Source: Neopestalotiopsis rosae
Taxonomy: Eukaryota; Ascomycota; Sordariomycetes; Amphisphaeriales; Sporocadaceae
Direction: 5' to 3'
Length of the DNA stretch: 64,000 nucleotides
Assembly: GCA_023078685.1 (NCBI GenBank)
Contig: JALGAS010000006.1
Location: forward strand, 62,001 to 126,000
Made by a program: the position numbers and the translations under genes. The notes under the pieces are model-generated. The model searched no databases. It was given only the letters and a program-made list of their open reading frames with translations, and was not told the DNA's origin. Within the stretch, counting starts at the first letter, position 1. Every line of letters begins with the position of its first letter. Below are positions 10,485 through 21,632 of the stretch, in pieces.

Positions 10485-13072
10485 ATGCCGCTCACAGAGA
10501 CGCAGAGTCGCCCACACAGACGCCTGCATCAGGCATGCGAGAATTGCCGGTAGGTCTGAGCCTCCGCAAGAGTAAATGCTGCGTTTGGTGGCGACTTGGG
10601 CGGTACAACGCTGACGGTCCTCTCGCTGACCGGAAACATGTAGGAGAAAGAAAACTCGATGTCCAGGCGAGAGACCAGCATGTTCAAGCTGCACTCGTCT
10701 TTTCAAGCAATGCAGATACCCAGAGCTTCACAGGGAAGCCTTGGCCCCAGTGACTCTGCGTGAGGGGGATTCAGTGGATACAGTATGCTTTGATTCATCC
10801 GAGGCGAAGCGAAAGTTGAAAACTCAGGGTACGGTGGTACTTAGGAAAGACGATTGACCCAACTCGAAGCAAGAATGAGGATGATGGAAAGACAGAAGTA
10901 TGAAACAAAGCGCTTTATGGCTCTAGCATTTTCTCGAATACCCGCTGACGACGCCGCCATTGGTTTTTGGTAGCTCGAGCAGGGATACGGAATCTCCGAC
11001 GAGAAGTACCGCAGATTCGCACGAATATCAGGCCCGGCAACTACAGCAATCGCCTCGCTCCGAAATCGGTGGTGCATCAGCAGTTAGGCGAGTTCTATAC
11101 ATTTCTCGTTGTTGGATGCTGTCTATAGCTAACTGTCTATAGCCTTATGCCCGCGGGAGACGTCCTTGCGGACGCCGTTGATTCTTATTTTCGATATTGT
11201 CATATGCAACCTTTATGGCTGTTCGACCGAGAAGAATTCTCCTCGATACAAGATTGCCGCGAGGAGATACTATTCTCTCTACTGGCGCTCTCTTTGTGTC
11301 ACTCGAGACATCCTTTCTTCCGCGACCGACATGACGAATTGAGCCAAACATATGCCCAAGCTGCAAGAGAGCGCATCATGCGGCAGGTCGGAGAGGGCAA
11401 AGTCTCAATCTCAACCATTCAAAGCCTCTGCCTGCTAGCACTTGCCAATCTACAAGGTCGGTGTCAGTCCTGTACGAACTGTTGAAGTGTGTGTGCTGAA
11501 CGAGCTTTATAGCCAACAACCAAATTCTCGTGTGTTTGCACGTGGGCGTCGCAACAACGCTTGCAAAATGTGCTAACCTCGATTTGGAGACTCATAATCT
11601 TACTGATGTTGGATTGCGTGCAGAGTCACGCAGAAGATTATTCTGGAGCTTACACTTCCTGCAACAAATGTATGGGCAGCAGAGCTTTGCGACCAATATC
11701 TTGGAAGACATTTCCAAACCGCAATTCGTTGCGACACACCCAAATCTACGGGAGAAGCTTAATGAGTTGTCCCCGCAAATGCCGCAGGAAGAGATGCTAC
11801 CCCAGTGCAGCAGAATGAACAGTAGTCAAAAGAGCAGTGGCATATGGGCTTACATGATTCAACTGGCTACTCTATGGGGAGAAGTTCGAACGTACGTGAA
11901 GCAGTGGGCTCAGCAAAACAACTGTGCGCCGCCACCATGGTCCATCGAATCTGGATACGCTATCATCAGTGCTCACCTCATGGACCTTGAAACGAAATTA
12001 CCCGCACATCATCGCTTCGACTTGGCACGCTTTCCCGACCAGGAGAATCGGCAACTTCAAAACAATCGGGAATACTGGAGTTCCTGGTTATATTTACAGT
12101 TCACCTACCACACCATTCACAACATGTTGAATCACCCCTTCTTGTATTCGTCGTGGTCCCAGCATTCAGCCCGACTGGCCGTCCCCAATACCTTTTGGAA
12201 AACATCGTCAGAACACGCATTCGTTCATAGCACGTGGGTCGCGCGTCTCATCGACATCGTCACAAACAAGGAGTACCGCGTCTCGGATCCGTTCATCGGC
12301 CATTGTACGGCAATCGCAGCAACTATCCATGTTTACTTTTGCAGAGCAGCCGACAGAACCACCAGGGAGGCGGCGCTCGGCAGACTCACAAGATGCGTCG
12401 CATTCTTGGGAGAGTTGGCACTGCTTTGGCCCTCATGTCGATCGATGGTGGGTTTCAGAATATCCCTAACGTACCTTATTGAGCGGAGTGCTAAGTTTTG
12501 AGCAGCATGAAAAGCTGCAAGCTTTGGTCGGGTCAGCATTCTCGTTGGATCACCAGCCAGGAAAGGGAGAAGAACATCCAACGCCCAAGACCCTCTCAAT
12601 CAACACGCGTTTGATGTGGGACATACTCCTCCACAACTTAACCACGAACAGGCCTCCAACAATTTTGCCTCAGTCTGGGGAGCTTTTCGACACATCTCCT
12701 CATTTTGCAGAAAATGACGTTGATGATGGAGAAGACATAGTCGAAATGGAGATTTCCCATAGTCCCACGATTGAAGTGATTCTCTCCAACGGACAGGCAT
12801 TGCCGCCACAGACAGGCAAGAGAAGCAATCCGGTAAATTTCGACGGAACCAGAGTAGCGCATGCTGGCCAAGCCCGATCATCTAATGCTCAGTCACCCCC
12901 GCCCTCTGTGCCTGTATCGGACCTTGATGCACATTTCACCCAACCCACACCCCATGCGCCTTGGCCTATGTCAGGCAATACTTCAATCTTGGATGTAGCC
13001 TACGATTCTTTTTTTCAATCCCAAGTCCCTGGCAGCCCCTTTTTCGGAACATGGGAAATCGGAAATTTATAG
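10485..13072 (+). CDS. Zn2Cys6 transcription factor with fungal-specific middle homology region
   Basis: The start at 10485 encodes a short basic lead into CENC. A 94-bp intron (10550-10643) splits the zinc cluster, which resumes as RRKKTRCPGERPACSSC...KQC. The six cysteines fit C-x2-C-x6-C-x6-C-x2-C-x6-C. A second intron (10837-10926, ending CTCTAG) skips an in-frame TGA. A third lies between about 11083 and 11142, with uncertain edges. A fourth is 11457-11512 and a fifth starts at 12448. The middle (FDREEFSSIQDCREEILFSLLALS, then a region with LRAESRRRLFWSLHFLQ) is the fungal_trans/MHR domain of nuclear regulators. An acidic, Pro-rich tail may be the activation region. Position inside the cluster suggests a pathway-specific regulator of the flanking amine-oxidation genes. 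The reading is multi-exon but looks intact. Confidence 0.8.
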
Positions 13073-13522
13073 GTTCTCAGTGTTTGCATTAAGTGCAGAA
13101 TCTTATATTTAAGTTGAATGTTGTAGGCAACTGCCAAATGGTTGATTGCTATAGTTTGTGATAGCGTTTTGCCTGCAGAAGGAGGCAATTTTTATTTCGC
13201 AGATCGTCACCTGCTTCGAATTATATTCGCGATATATCAATCAGACTATTTCTAATGGTGACCCGTCCAAGGATTTGCAATTCCACTGGGAAGAGTGAGC
13301 GGTGCGCCAGCGAACAGGTGAGTTGATCCGCTTTGAGACACTTCCAGCACTTAATTCCCAACAGAAACTTCATGGATCCATAGAACCAGCTTAAAGGGGC
13401 AACCTTCTCCGAGTATCCTTGGTTGATCGCAGCGTGAGTCGAAATGATAGAGAATGGATGATGATAGTATGATCCAATGTGGAATCTATCCTTTGATTTC
13501 TATAGAGAAAATTTGAGTAGTC
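13073..13522. other. Intergenic between convergent genes
   Basis: About 450 bp between the regulator and the PLP-enzyme stop codons. AT-rich 3' flanks and likely polyadenylation signals on both strands; nothing else recognised. Confidence 0.5.
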
Positions 13523-14845
13523 CTAACTAGATTCATTCGAAACTGCTCTGAGGCCTTGAAGCAGATCTGCCAAGAGGTCTTCAGGGCTTTCTACACCGAC
13601 ACTGACTCGCAAGAGGTCCTTGGTCACGGTCGAGTCGGTCATTGTCCGCCATTCGATCAAACTCTCGACGCCACCAAGACTGGTTGCGTGATGGAAGAGA
13701 AGAAGTTTGGACGGCAGATTCCTCGCAAAATCAACTTCTTGAAGGGTGAGGGCAAATACAGGTCCGTAACCTCGGGGCATCTGCTTTCGTAGCCAGCTTC
13801 CTTCCGAGTCAGCATCAACCTCGAGGCTTGCATGATGAATCTCTTTGACCACCTTTTGAATGGTCAGGGCATCTTCGTCACTAAGAATCTTTGATGTCGG
13901 TGGTCGAGACCCCGCCGTTAGTCCAGAACGCAATGCACGAACGATGAACTCGGCCGACTGGCTTTGCTTTGAGACTCTCATTTCAAGAGTTCGGACGCTC
14001 CTCGTCGCAAGCCAACTGTCGAAACCCGCCATACCCGACCCGAGATACAGCCTGTCTCGGTGGAGCTGTTGCAGCCAGTCGCTATCGCAGTCACCGCCGC
14101 TCATCTTGACCGCCAAAACCCCACATAGAAAATCGGAATGTCCGCTGATATATTTTGTCGCAGAGTGCATCACGACATCCGCACCGTGGAGAAAAGGGTC
14201 CTGCAGGGGAGGGGGTGCGAGCGTGGAGTCCACACTGAGATACGCGCCTCGAGAATGGGCCCGATCTGCATAATACTGGATGTTGAAGGCTCGTCCGGTT
14301 GGATTCACGGGTGTTTCCAAATGGACCAGGTCGCCTGGACCGAGTTGGTCGACAGCGCAATCCAGCGGGAGCACCTCGGTGCCGGACGCGCGGGCGTATA
14401 GCTCAAGTGTGCCGTGGCATCCATGATAACCTGCGCCAATAGAGACTCTTTTCGGGTTCAACATGTTCAAAAGGGCGTGGAATGCGGCTAGGCCAGAAGA
14501 ATAGGCAAGGCACGGTTGTCCCAGGACTGACGACAATACTGCTTCCAGACGCGACAGGCCCGGCGTGGACTGCCTCGAGTAGCAGTGCTCTCCGATATCC
14601 AGCACCGGGTACGAAGGCCTCTCGTGATGTGGCCGCAAGCAGTGCGCAGCTCGGGGATAACGGAATGTTGTGGTGACATGGATAGGCGGTGCCACATCGT
14701 CGACATTGTTGAGTACGTCATCCGCGTGTACGGCTCGCGTGGAAGCCGAAAAGTCTGGCAAGGCCGCAGCCAGGCGCGCCTGGAAAAGCTGGTCTGAGTA
14801 GCTGTCCATAACACTGAGGCAATTGAGTGGGAAGATCAAAGACAT
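13523..14845 (-). CDS. Cys/Met-metabolism PLP-dependent enzyme (cystathionine gamma-synthase/lyase family)
   Basis: Single exon, 440 residues. The N-terminal APPIHVTTTFRYP segment, the YSRQSTPGLSRLE motif and the LAYSSGLAAFHALL phosphate-binding region are standard for the trans-sulfuration enzyme family (fold-type I aminotransferase). HSATKYISGHSD carries the Schiff-base lysine at about K231, and LETPVNPTGR and VDSTLAPP supply the preceding cofactor contacts. Candidate reactions are cystathionine synthesis or cleavage, homocysteine formation, or related C-S chemistry; residues alone do not separate these. A second Met at residue 13 is an equally good start. The gene lies next to the Rieske/amine-oxidase cluster, and a link through homocysteine/methyl metabolism is possible but speculative. 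It may instead be an unrelated neighbour. Confidence 0.85.
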   Translation of the reverse strand: MSLIFPLNCLSVMDSYSDQLFQARLAAALPDFSASTRAVHADDVLNNVDDVAPPIHVTTTFRYPRAAHCLRPHHERPSYPVLDIGEHCYSRQSTPGLSRLEAVLSSVLGQPCLAYSSGLAAFHALLNMLNPKRVSIGAGYHGCHGTLELYARASGTEVLPLDCAVDQLGPGDLVHLETPVNPTGRAFNIQYYADRAHSRGAYLSVDSTLAPPPLQDPFLHGADVVMHSATKYISGHSDFLCGVLAVKMSGGDCDSDWLQQLHRDRLYLGSGMAGFDSWLATRSVRTLEMRVSKQSQSAEFIVRALRSGLTAGSRPPTSKILSDEDALTIQKVVKEIHHASLEVDADSEGSWLRKQMPRGYGPVFALTLQEVDFARNLPSKLLLFHHATSLGGVESLIEWRTMTDSTVTKDLLRVSVGVESPEDLLADLLQGLRAVSNESS

Positions 14846-15371
14846 CTACGACTAGTAGACATTGCACACAATTATATATCACATGTTCATCCTAAAAATA
14901 TCATGTACTTGGAGGCGACCTTTTACAAAAGCCCCGCACCTCAAGAAATCTTCTATGTCACGATCAAAACATCGAGCCTTGTGCATGATTGTCCGTGCTT
15001 CCCGGTGTTTCCACCTGAATCATTGCGTTGAGCCGTACCTAATGTCGGAGGTGATCTAATTGACCTGTCGGTAGCGGGTCGAGAAGACTGCCGGTCATGT
15101 GACCGGCCATTCTCCCCACCCCCTGGACGTTCTGCTCGGCTTTCTTCTTCTAGAACATGCACTTGTACCTAGCAATTCAAGTGATTGGTATGAACCATGT
15201 CATTTCACGGCTGTAGAAAGGTGATTTGGTCAAGATTCGTCTGATATTCAAGAAATTTGCATGATTATGCTGTGAAATGTGCTGGCTAATGATGCACCTT
15301 GTCCTCATCGCGAATGAAACGTTATGCTTATGAAGATGAAAAATGAAAATTCAAGCCCGGTACTAGCTACT
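14846..15371. other. Intergenic: PLP-enzyme promoter and chitinase 3' flank
   Basis: About 525 bp. The left part is upstream of the PLP-enzyme gene, the right part downstream of the chitinase gene. No other coding or repeat structure recognised. Confidence 0.5.
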
Positions 15372-18162
15372 CTACATTGCCAGAGCCAAGACGATAGCCA
15401 CAGCGGCGCCAAAGCTGATCACAGTCTTGGCGGCACCAGCAGTGACGGGTGCCGTGGTCACTGCAGAGGCGGGGGCAGTGGTGACGGCAGCGGCCTTGCT
15501 AGTCGTCAGGGCGAAGCTGCTGGTCACGGCAGCAGCGCTGGACGAGCTGGACAGCTTGACGGTGCCCGTAGCGGCAACGGTGCTGTTGGACTTGCCGCCG
15601 GTGGGGTAGATGGGAGCGCTCAGGTAGGTGGTGAAGCTGCTGACGGCGACAGCAGAGTAGGACTTGGAAGCACCGCCGGCAGGGACGGCGGTAGTAACAG
15701 AAGAGCTACCGCCAGCAGGGGCAGTGGAGTAAGCCTTGGAACCACTTCCGGGAGCAGTGGGAGCAGTAGCGACTCCAGTCTCAGTTGCGGTTACGGGGCA
15801 GACGGTGGTGTACGCAGCCACAACCTCGGTGGTGACCTTGCCGATCTTGGCCGGGCAGTCAGTCACGGTAGCAGCACACGAGGTGACAGTATAGATCTTG
15901 GTGCTGTAGACAGTGCTGGTGGTGTACTCGACATCACTGGCGGTGGTCACCTTAGTAGGCTTGGCAGACGAGGCGACACCAGTCTCGGTAGCGGTAACGG
16001 GGCAGACGGTGGTGTACACAGCGACGACCTCGGTAGTGACAGAGCCGAGCTTGGACGGGCAGTTGGTAACAGTGGGGGCACACGAGGTGACGGTGTAGAC
16101 CTTGGTGCTGTAGACGGTGCTGGTGGTGTACTCCACGGCGCTGGTGACGCTGCTGTTGCCAAAAGGTCCGGCTGGGGAACCCGACGGGCTTCCAGAGGGG
16201 TATCCGGAAGGAGAGCCACTCACATAGCCGGTAGGAATAAGTGTAGAATAGACAGAGGATGATACGGTGGCAGTAGGGAGGGTCTCGGTCTCTGTCTCCT
16301 CATCGCAAGAGTCATCGTCATCGGTGCTGGTGGAAGCCGATGTTGTAGCAGGGGCCGACTGGCTGTAGCTGGAGGACAAGGAAGCACTGCTGGTGATGGC
16401 TGCGCTAGAGCTGGCAGTACCGGAAGTAACGGGAATGCTGGAAGAGACAGAAGCGCTGGAAGAAGCAGAAGCTGAGTAAGTGTTGCTAGTGGACTCGGAA
16501 GAGGGGCTGTTCGAGGAAGCAATGTAGCTGCTAGAAGACTCGATCAAGCTGCTGCTGGAAGCAGATGACGAAGCACTGCTAACGACCTCGGAGCTGGACG
16601 TAGTTTCGGCAGCATAGCTTGAGGTGGTCTCAACAGCGGAGCTGGAAGTGGTCTCAGGAGCGGAGCTGGAAGTCTCAATAACAGAGCTGGAAGTCTCAAT
16701 AACAGAGCTAGAAGTAGTCTCAATAACAGAGCTAGAAGTAGTCTCAATAGCAGAGCTAGTGGTGACAGCAGCGGAGCTAGAAGTGGTTTCGACAGCATAG
16801 CTTGAGGTGGTCTCAATGGCAGAGCTGGAGCTGGTCTCAACAGCAGTACTGGAGCTGGTATCAATAGCAGAGCTGGAGGTGGTCTCAACAGCATAGCTGG
16901 AAGTAGTGGCAGCAGCAGAGCTGGAGCTAGATGTAACGACAGACTCGGAGCTAGAGGTGGTGACAGCAGCGGAGCTGGAAGTGGTGATGACAGCACTGGA
17001 AGTCGAGACATAGCTGCTAGACGTGGACGTTGCGGACTGGGTGGTGGCAGTGGTCGTGACAGTAGTCACGGTCTTGCCAATAGCAGAGGCACAGCTGAGA
17101 AGGTAGTTGCTAGTAGTCGTGTTATCGACAGTGGTAGCATAGTTGGCATCCCATAGCATGAGACCGCCAAAGTTGGCGAGATTCTGGAACGGCGAGACGA
17201 GACTGACGATGTCCTCAGGCGCGACGTAACCGGTGGAAAGCGATCCTTTGTAGTTATCGGGGATGGCCTGGAGACCAATGTACAGCTCGGCCTCGCTGTT
17301 ACAAGTATCGGACAGCCATTCGACCCAAGCGGCGAAGTTGAAGTTGTCACCCTGGCACTGCGCGTTGTTGTAGAACTGAATCCAAATCTTGTCAAAAGTA
17401 GCGCCCTTCAGGATGTCACGCATCTGCATGTAGCTATTGTCATCACCGACAGGGCACTGAGGAGAGGCAGAAATGATCTTGCCATGTCCGGAGCTGAGGT
17501 CGCGGAGCTTGTTGATACACGTGATGTAGGGGCCCTGGTCAGCGAACTGCTCCTCGATATCGAAGTCGAAACCATCAACCGCGACACTGATGTCATTGTA
17601 GTCGAAAGGACGCTCATGAGTCCAGCTATCCGTCTTGGGTCCGAATGCACCCCAGAGGTACTCGGCAAACCACTCTCCAGTCGAGTTATCCGGAAGGCTG
17701 TAGTCACTGGTCGTGGTACTAGTAGCGGCGGCGACGATTTCTGTAAGCGGGTTCTCTGCGGTGAAAACACCGCCAATGGACAACAGAACCTTCTTGCCAC
17801 GAGCCTGGCAGTAGGTAATATCCTCACGAATGAATGTACAGGAGCTCAGGAGTTTCGAGTTCGTGTATTCGGTGCCGGCGCAGTGGGCGGCAAAGTTGGT
17901 GCCGGGCAGGTCGCCCACGGACTTGGGGGCTCTGTTGACAAAGGCAAGGGTGACGTAATCAAGTGCCGTGGTGTCACAGAAGTCCTTGAGTCTCTGAGTT
18001 GAGTCTCCAGTTTGGCCCTATATAATGGGTTAGTATTACATGACACTGCAGAGGATGTATAAGATATCGTAGCAGATGACTTACCCAGTAGGCATTCATC
18101 TGGGTGGCCAGGGCCGGAGCCGCTGACAGGACAGCGGCTGCAATTACTGACTTGCTCAACAT
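15372..18162 (-). CDS. GH18 class III chitinase, large Ser/Thr-rich GPI-anchored form
   Basis: Two exons (18162-18085 and 18017-15372) give 907 residues. A signal peptide covers roughly residues 1-20. The GH18 catalytic domain follows: MNAYWGQTGD, SIGGVF, and the active-site motif DGFDFDIE at residues 174-181 with the catalytic Glu as its last residue, then LYIGLQAIP and GGLMLWDANYA. From about residue 320 the protein is a long Ser/Thr/Val/Glu-rich, presumably O-glycosylated stalk. Two near-identical repeats of about 55 residues follow, beginning VEYTTSTVYSTK and ending TTVCPVTATETGVA, each with four Cys. The C-terminus (about 15 hydrophobic residues ending LALAM) fits a GPI signal. The product should be a wall- or membrane-anchored chitinase for wall remodelling or for attack on foreign chitin. 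Intact by all visible criteria. Confidence 0.93.
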
Positions 18163-21100
18163 CTTGAACGGGGAATTAATTGATTATAGATTACTCCGTG
18201 GTATGGGAATGATTGGAATGTGGCCGAAACCGCAAAGAGTGACAACGATCGACTGGATCAAAGAAAGGACGCAAACCAAAAAGGTTGCAACGGCTGGCTG
18301 TACAGGCCGTGTATTGACTGATTGATGACGGAGTGAACACAAGAAAGAAGGAAAGAAGTTGAAGAATATTGCGGCTGCACTCCCATCAAGATAAAGCCAT
18401 CTGCTCGACTGTGCCTTGCAGGAGCACTAATCCGTTCACAGCACGGCGAGGCTCATGGCCATGGCCATTCGCCGGGACGTCGCCGGGACATACTCGCATA
18501 ACCCACAACGCAAATGAGCATTCATTGAGGTTTGTGGGTTCCGATTTTGTCAGGCCAGGCAGTATAGGCTGAGCTGCAGGTACCAGGTCGGTCACAAATC
18601 CATCCGTCTTACCTATGTGATGTATCGCAGGGCCCATCATGGCCCACGATGCTCGGACTAGACAATTCCCTGGTCAGTGTTCCCCTCGTTGGTGCAGAAG
18701 TCATCACGCCACAAGTCAATATTGGGCAAGTAAGGGATCAGGAACAGGTATAGCGCACAGGTACGCCGAGGCTCGATACACTTGCGTTATGCCTCCTGCA
18801 TAGGGCACAAGCAGACATGATTGGTCGCCCAGCGAGGGAGCCCAAGTATTTGCAGAGCCAAGTGGGTAAATGACCGGCCGCTTGGCATGGGTCTGAACCA
18901 TCCTAGCGGAAGACTTGGCCTGATTCCATTCATGACAGTTGCGGCGTAGCAGTTGGCGAGCCGGGTCATACTCCCGAAGTGCGAAGGCGTGGTGCGCGCT
19001 GCTCAGGGGTTGATCTCTGCCATATCTGTCACATTTTCTTGGGCGGCTCTGCCAGTTTGGATGCTGACGCAGAGCTTGTTTGATGGAGCCGCCGTCAATC
19101 AGGAAAGATCAACGTCCGCCTGTCCACGTCCAGGCCGCCAAGGGCTCGCTCTCTCGGGAGCTTCCAGATCTGCGCCGCAACAGCACTTGCAGATCGATCG
19201 TGAGGTTGCTGAGCCTGCTGGGATTCTTTCTTCTGAAAATGCACTTGCAATTGGCAGCAAGCGGTCCGGCAGGCAGCCATTCCGTATCAAATCCATAATT
19301 GTATGTGTACTCATCTCTTGTGCCTCACAAAAGGTGGGACAGGTAAACACCGGCAGCTCCAATTGCCCATGGCACATGGCGCTTGATGGTGCCAGGGTCT
19401 CAAGGCACCAAACCACCCCTCTAAAAGCCTCTGCCCTAGCGGGGCTCAGTATCCTCCGAAGGGCTTGGTTCGGATCCATTTCCGAAGCGACGTTAACCCA
19501 ATTCTATATTTCCCCGAGCATATTGGGTGTATGTCATGGCTGAGAAATTTCATGATATGATCTGATACTATGACCGGCCAGTCTGTGCTTCTTTTTATTC
19601 CCGCTATTGAAGCTTGCGCCGCTTGTTTGTCCAGCAAAAAGATCCTTTGTGAATTTTCCCATCATTACTCGCGCGAATGTTGAACACCGTGCCGTCGCCA
19701 GGCCATGGCTCACTAATATGTGCTTCTTTCCATTCAGCTCAGTCGTCCGGCAGCTCGGGTATCTTGGCTGCCTGAATACGATACAAGTGTCAAAGTGAGC
19801 TGAGCTGTCAAGATCTGTGGCGTTTGCGTTGCGCAAGCCACCGATCCTTATCTGTCTTCTTTGAGCTTCCAACTTGCAAGAATGTATTTTCCTACCATCC
19901 AACTATTCCCATTCGCAATTGACACATCGCACAAACAATGAAAAGTGGAAATGAATCGCAATGCGCAAATACTTGTGCTGGGATAGGCTACAAACGAATC
20001 CACGAAATGATAGCCGCTTTCGGGCCCGTTGACGTGAGTAACCGTGCTCATGTTTAGCGACCGCCATCGTGCAACGTTTAATCAACTCAGTTTTTAAGCA
20101 TGACCTTGGAGCGAAAAATAAAGCAACAGTATGGGACCCGCTAGTTGACCAGTTTTTTGCACCGGACTTTGGGTTGGTTTTCGGCCTAGCTCGTGGACTT
20201 TCAGCCCGGCTCCACCACACGATCATGTTGAGGAGGAGTGAAGCCTAGGCGCCTTCGGCTGTCTGTACCTGCAGATGGGCCCTGGCTGCCACCGTATCAT
20301 ACTTTGCAGGTAATCACAATAAGTGGATGGAACCATGAGACTATTGATGCTCGATTGCGGCACAGGATTTTGACTTTCACACAGCCATTCGGCGAGCTGC
20401 GTTGGGTCATTCATCAGTCTTATGACGAGAAGCATGACGACGACCGTTATAAAATTGCGCTGGTCGCTCGATCAATCATAATATTCTCTAGTCTGAGCTT
20501 GAGACCTCTCTCAATTGTCATTCATGACGATAGTGACATAAAGAGATTCCCCAAATATTTTGAATATTAGCACCGTGGAATGCATCCGCCCTTCGACGAT
20601 AAGACGACAGTGGCCAAGTGGAGGCATTCGTAGGTCACACCGTATGCCCGGCGTTGGACCGACGGCTATCTGCGCTTGAGTTATGATCAGGTCATAGGAT
20701 TTGTTTCCCTCGAACTAGTAATGCCAAGAAGGAACGAGTCGGTCATGATTCGGGTAGTAATATTTCAGTGAACTTGTCAATGAAGTTCAGGATATTGAGC
20801 AGGCGATCTCATTTCGGACTGCACTCGGGTCATTGAAGACACGGTCTGTCCGTATGTATTACGGCCGAGTAAACAATTTTGCAAATAAAGTTTATACTGA
20901 AGAGCATTGGTTGGAATGTTTTCCTGAAGTCACAGTCACAGTCGCGAATTCGCAAATGAGAATATGACGATCAGTGTAACAAAAAACTACTCCCGCGGTA
21001 TCGGTCACGGGTGTGTCAAAGAAATGAGTTTGACCTTGCAAGAACACTCTCCAATTGCAAAACTTGGTGGGCTTCTCTGAGAGAGACTGGAGGTTTATTC

Positions 21101-21632
21101 ATTTTCTTGTGAGTTATCCTTTCGATTACACTCTTTTGACTCTCCAACTTTGACGACATTTATTCGCTTGCGACACCTCCAAGGGCATCCAAAGGTTGAG
21201 GAATGATTAGCTCAATGTGGAAACACTCATTCCAGTCACACAGAAAAGAAAGTTATCTGTTAAAATCATGCCAATCAGGGGGGAAAGGTGTACGTACATT
21301 GCTACATGGGCTACCTGCATGGCTGGACTGCGATCCGGCCCAGGCGATCGCATTTATCCAACTTGCAAGAGATTACACAGACGGACGGGCAGACAGCAAG
21401 GGCTAACAAGAACTCGCTTTCGGAGTTTTCAAGGAATGCTGTTATCCATGCTTGCAGTAATTTACATCACGTCTGTTTGTCCAAGCACTCAGAACAACGT
21501 ATGATCAATGTTCCGTCTACTCGTAAAAATCCAATTTCATTCGATCTTCATCTCGTCTAAAATTCATCTTTCAAAGATAATCTCTAATTTATTTACGCTA
21601 TTTCACTTCCAAAGCTCTGCAAATTTCCTGCC
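18163..21632. other. 3.5-kb gene-poor intergenic region
   Basis: Contains the chitinase promoter and the pirin 3' flank. An apparent 196-codon open frame (18953-19543) overlaps open frames on the opposite strand and has no family-like motif. I see no intact gene, RNA gene or clear repeat. Confidence 0.5.

Noticed and set aside
10837..10926. Nonsense mutation (TGA at 10855) in the cluster's Zn2Cys6 regulator
   Set aside because: A 90-bp intron from GTACTT to CTCTAG removes it and restores the same frame, so the regulator need not be broken.
15324..16262. 312-codon Gly/Ser-rich open frame opposite the chitinase
   Set aside because: It is antisense to the Ser/Thr-rich stalk and arises from the biased codon pattern of the chitinase.
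18953..19543. 196-codon open frame on the plus strand
   Set aside because: No recognisable motif, odd composition, and overlapping open frames on the minus strand; most likely chance in a GC-balanced intergenic region.
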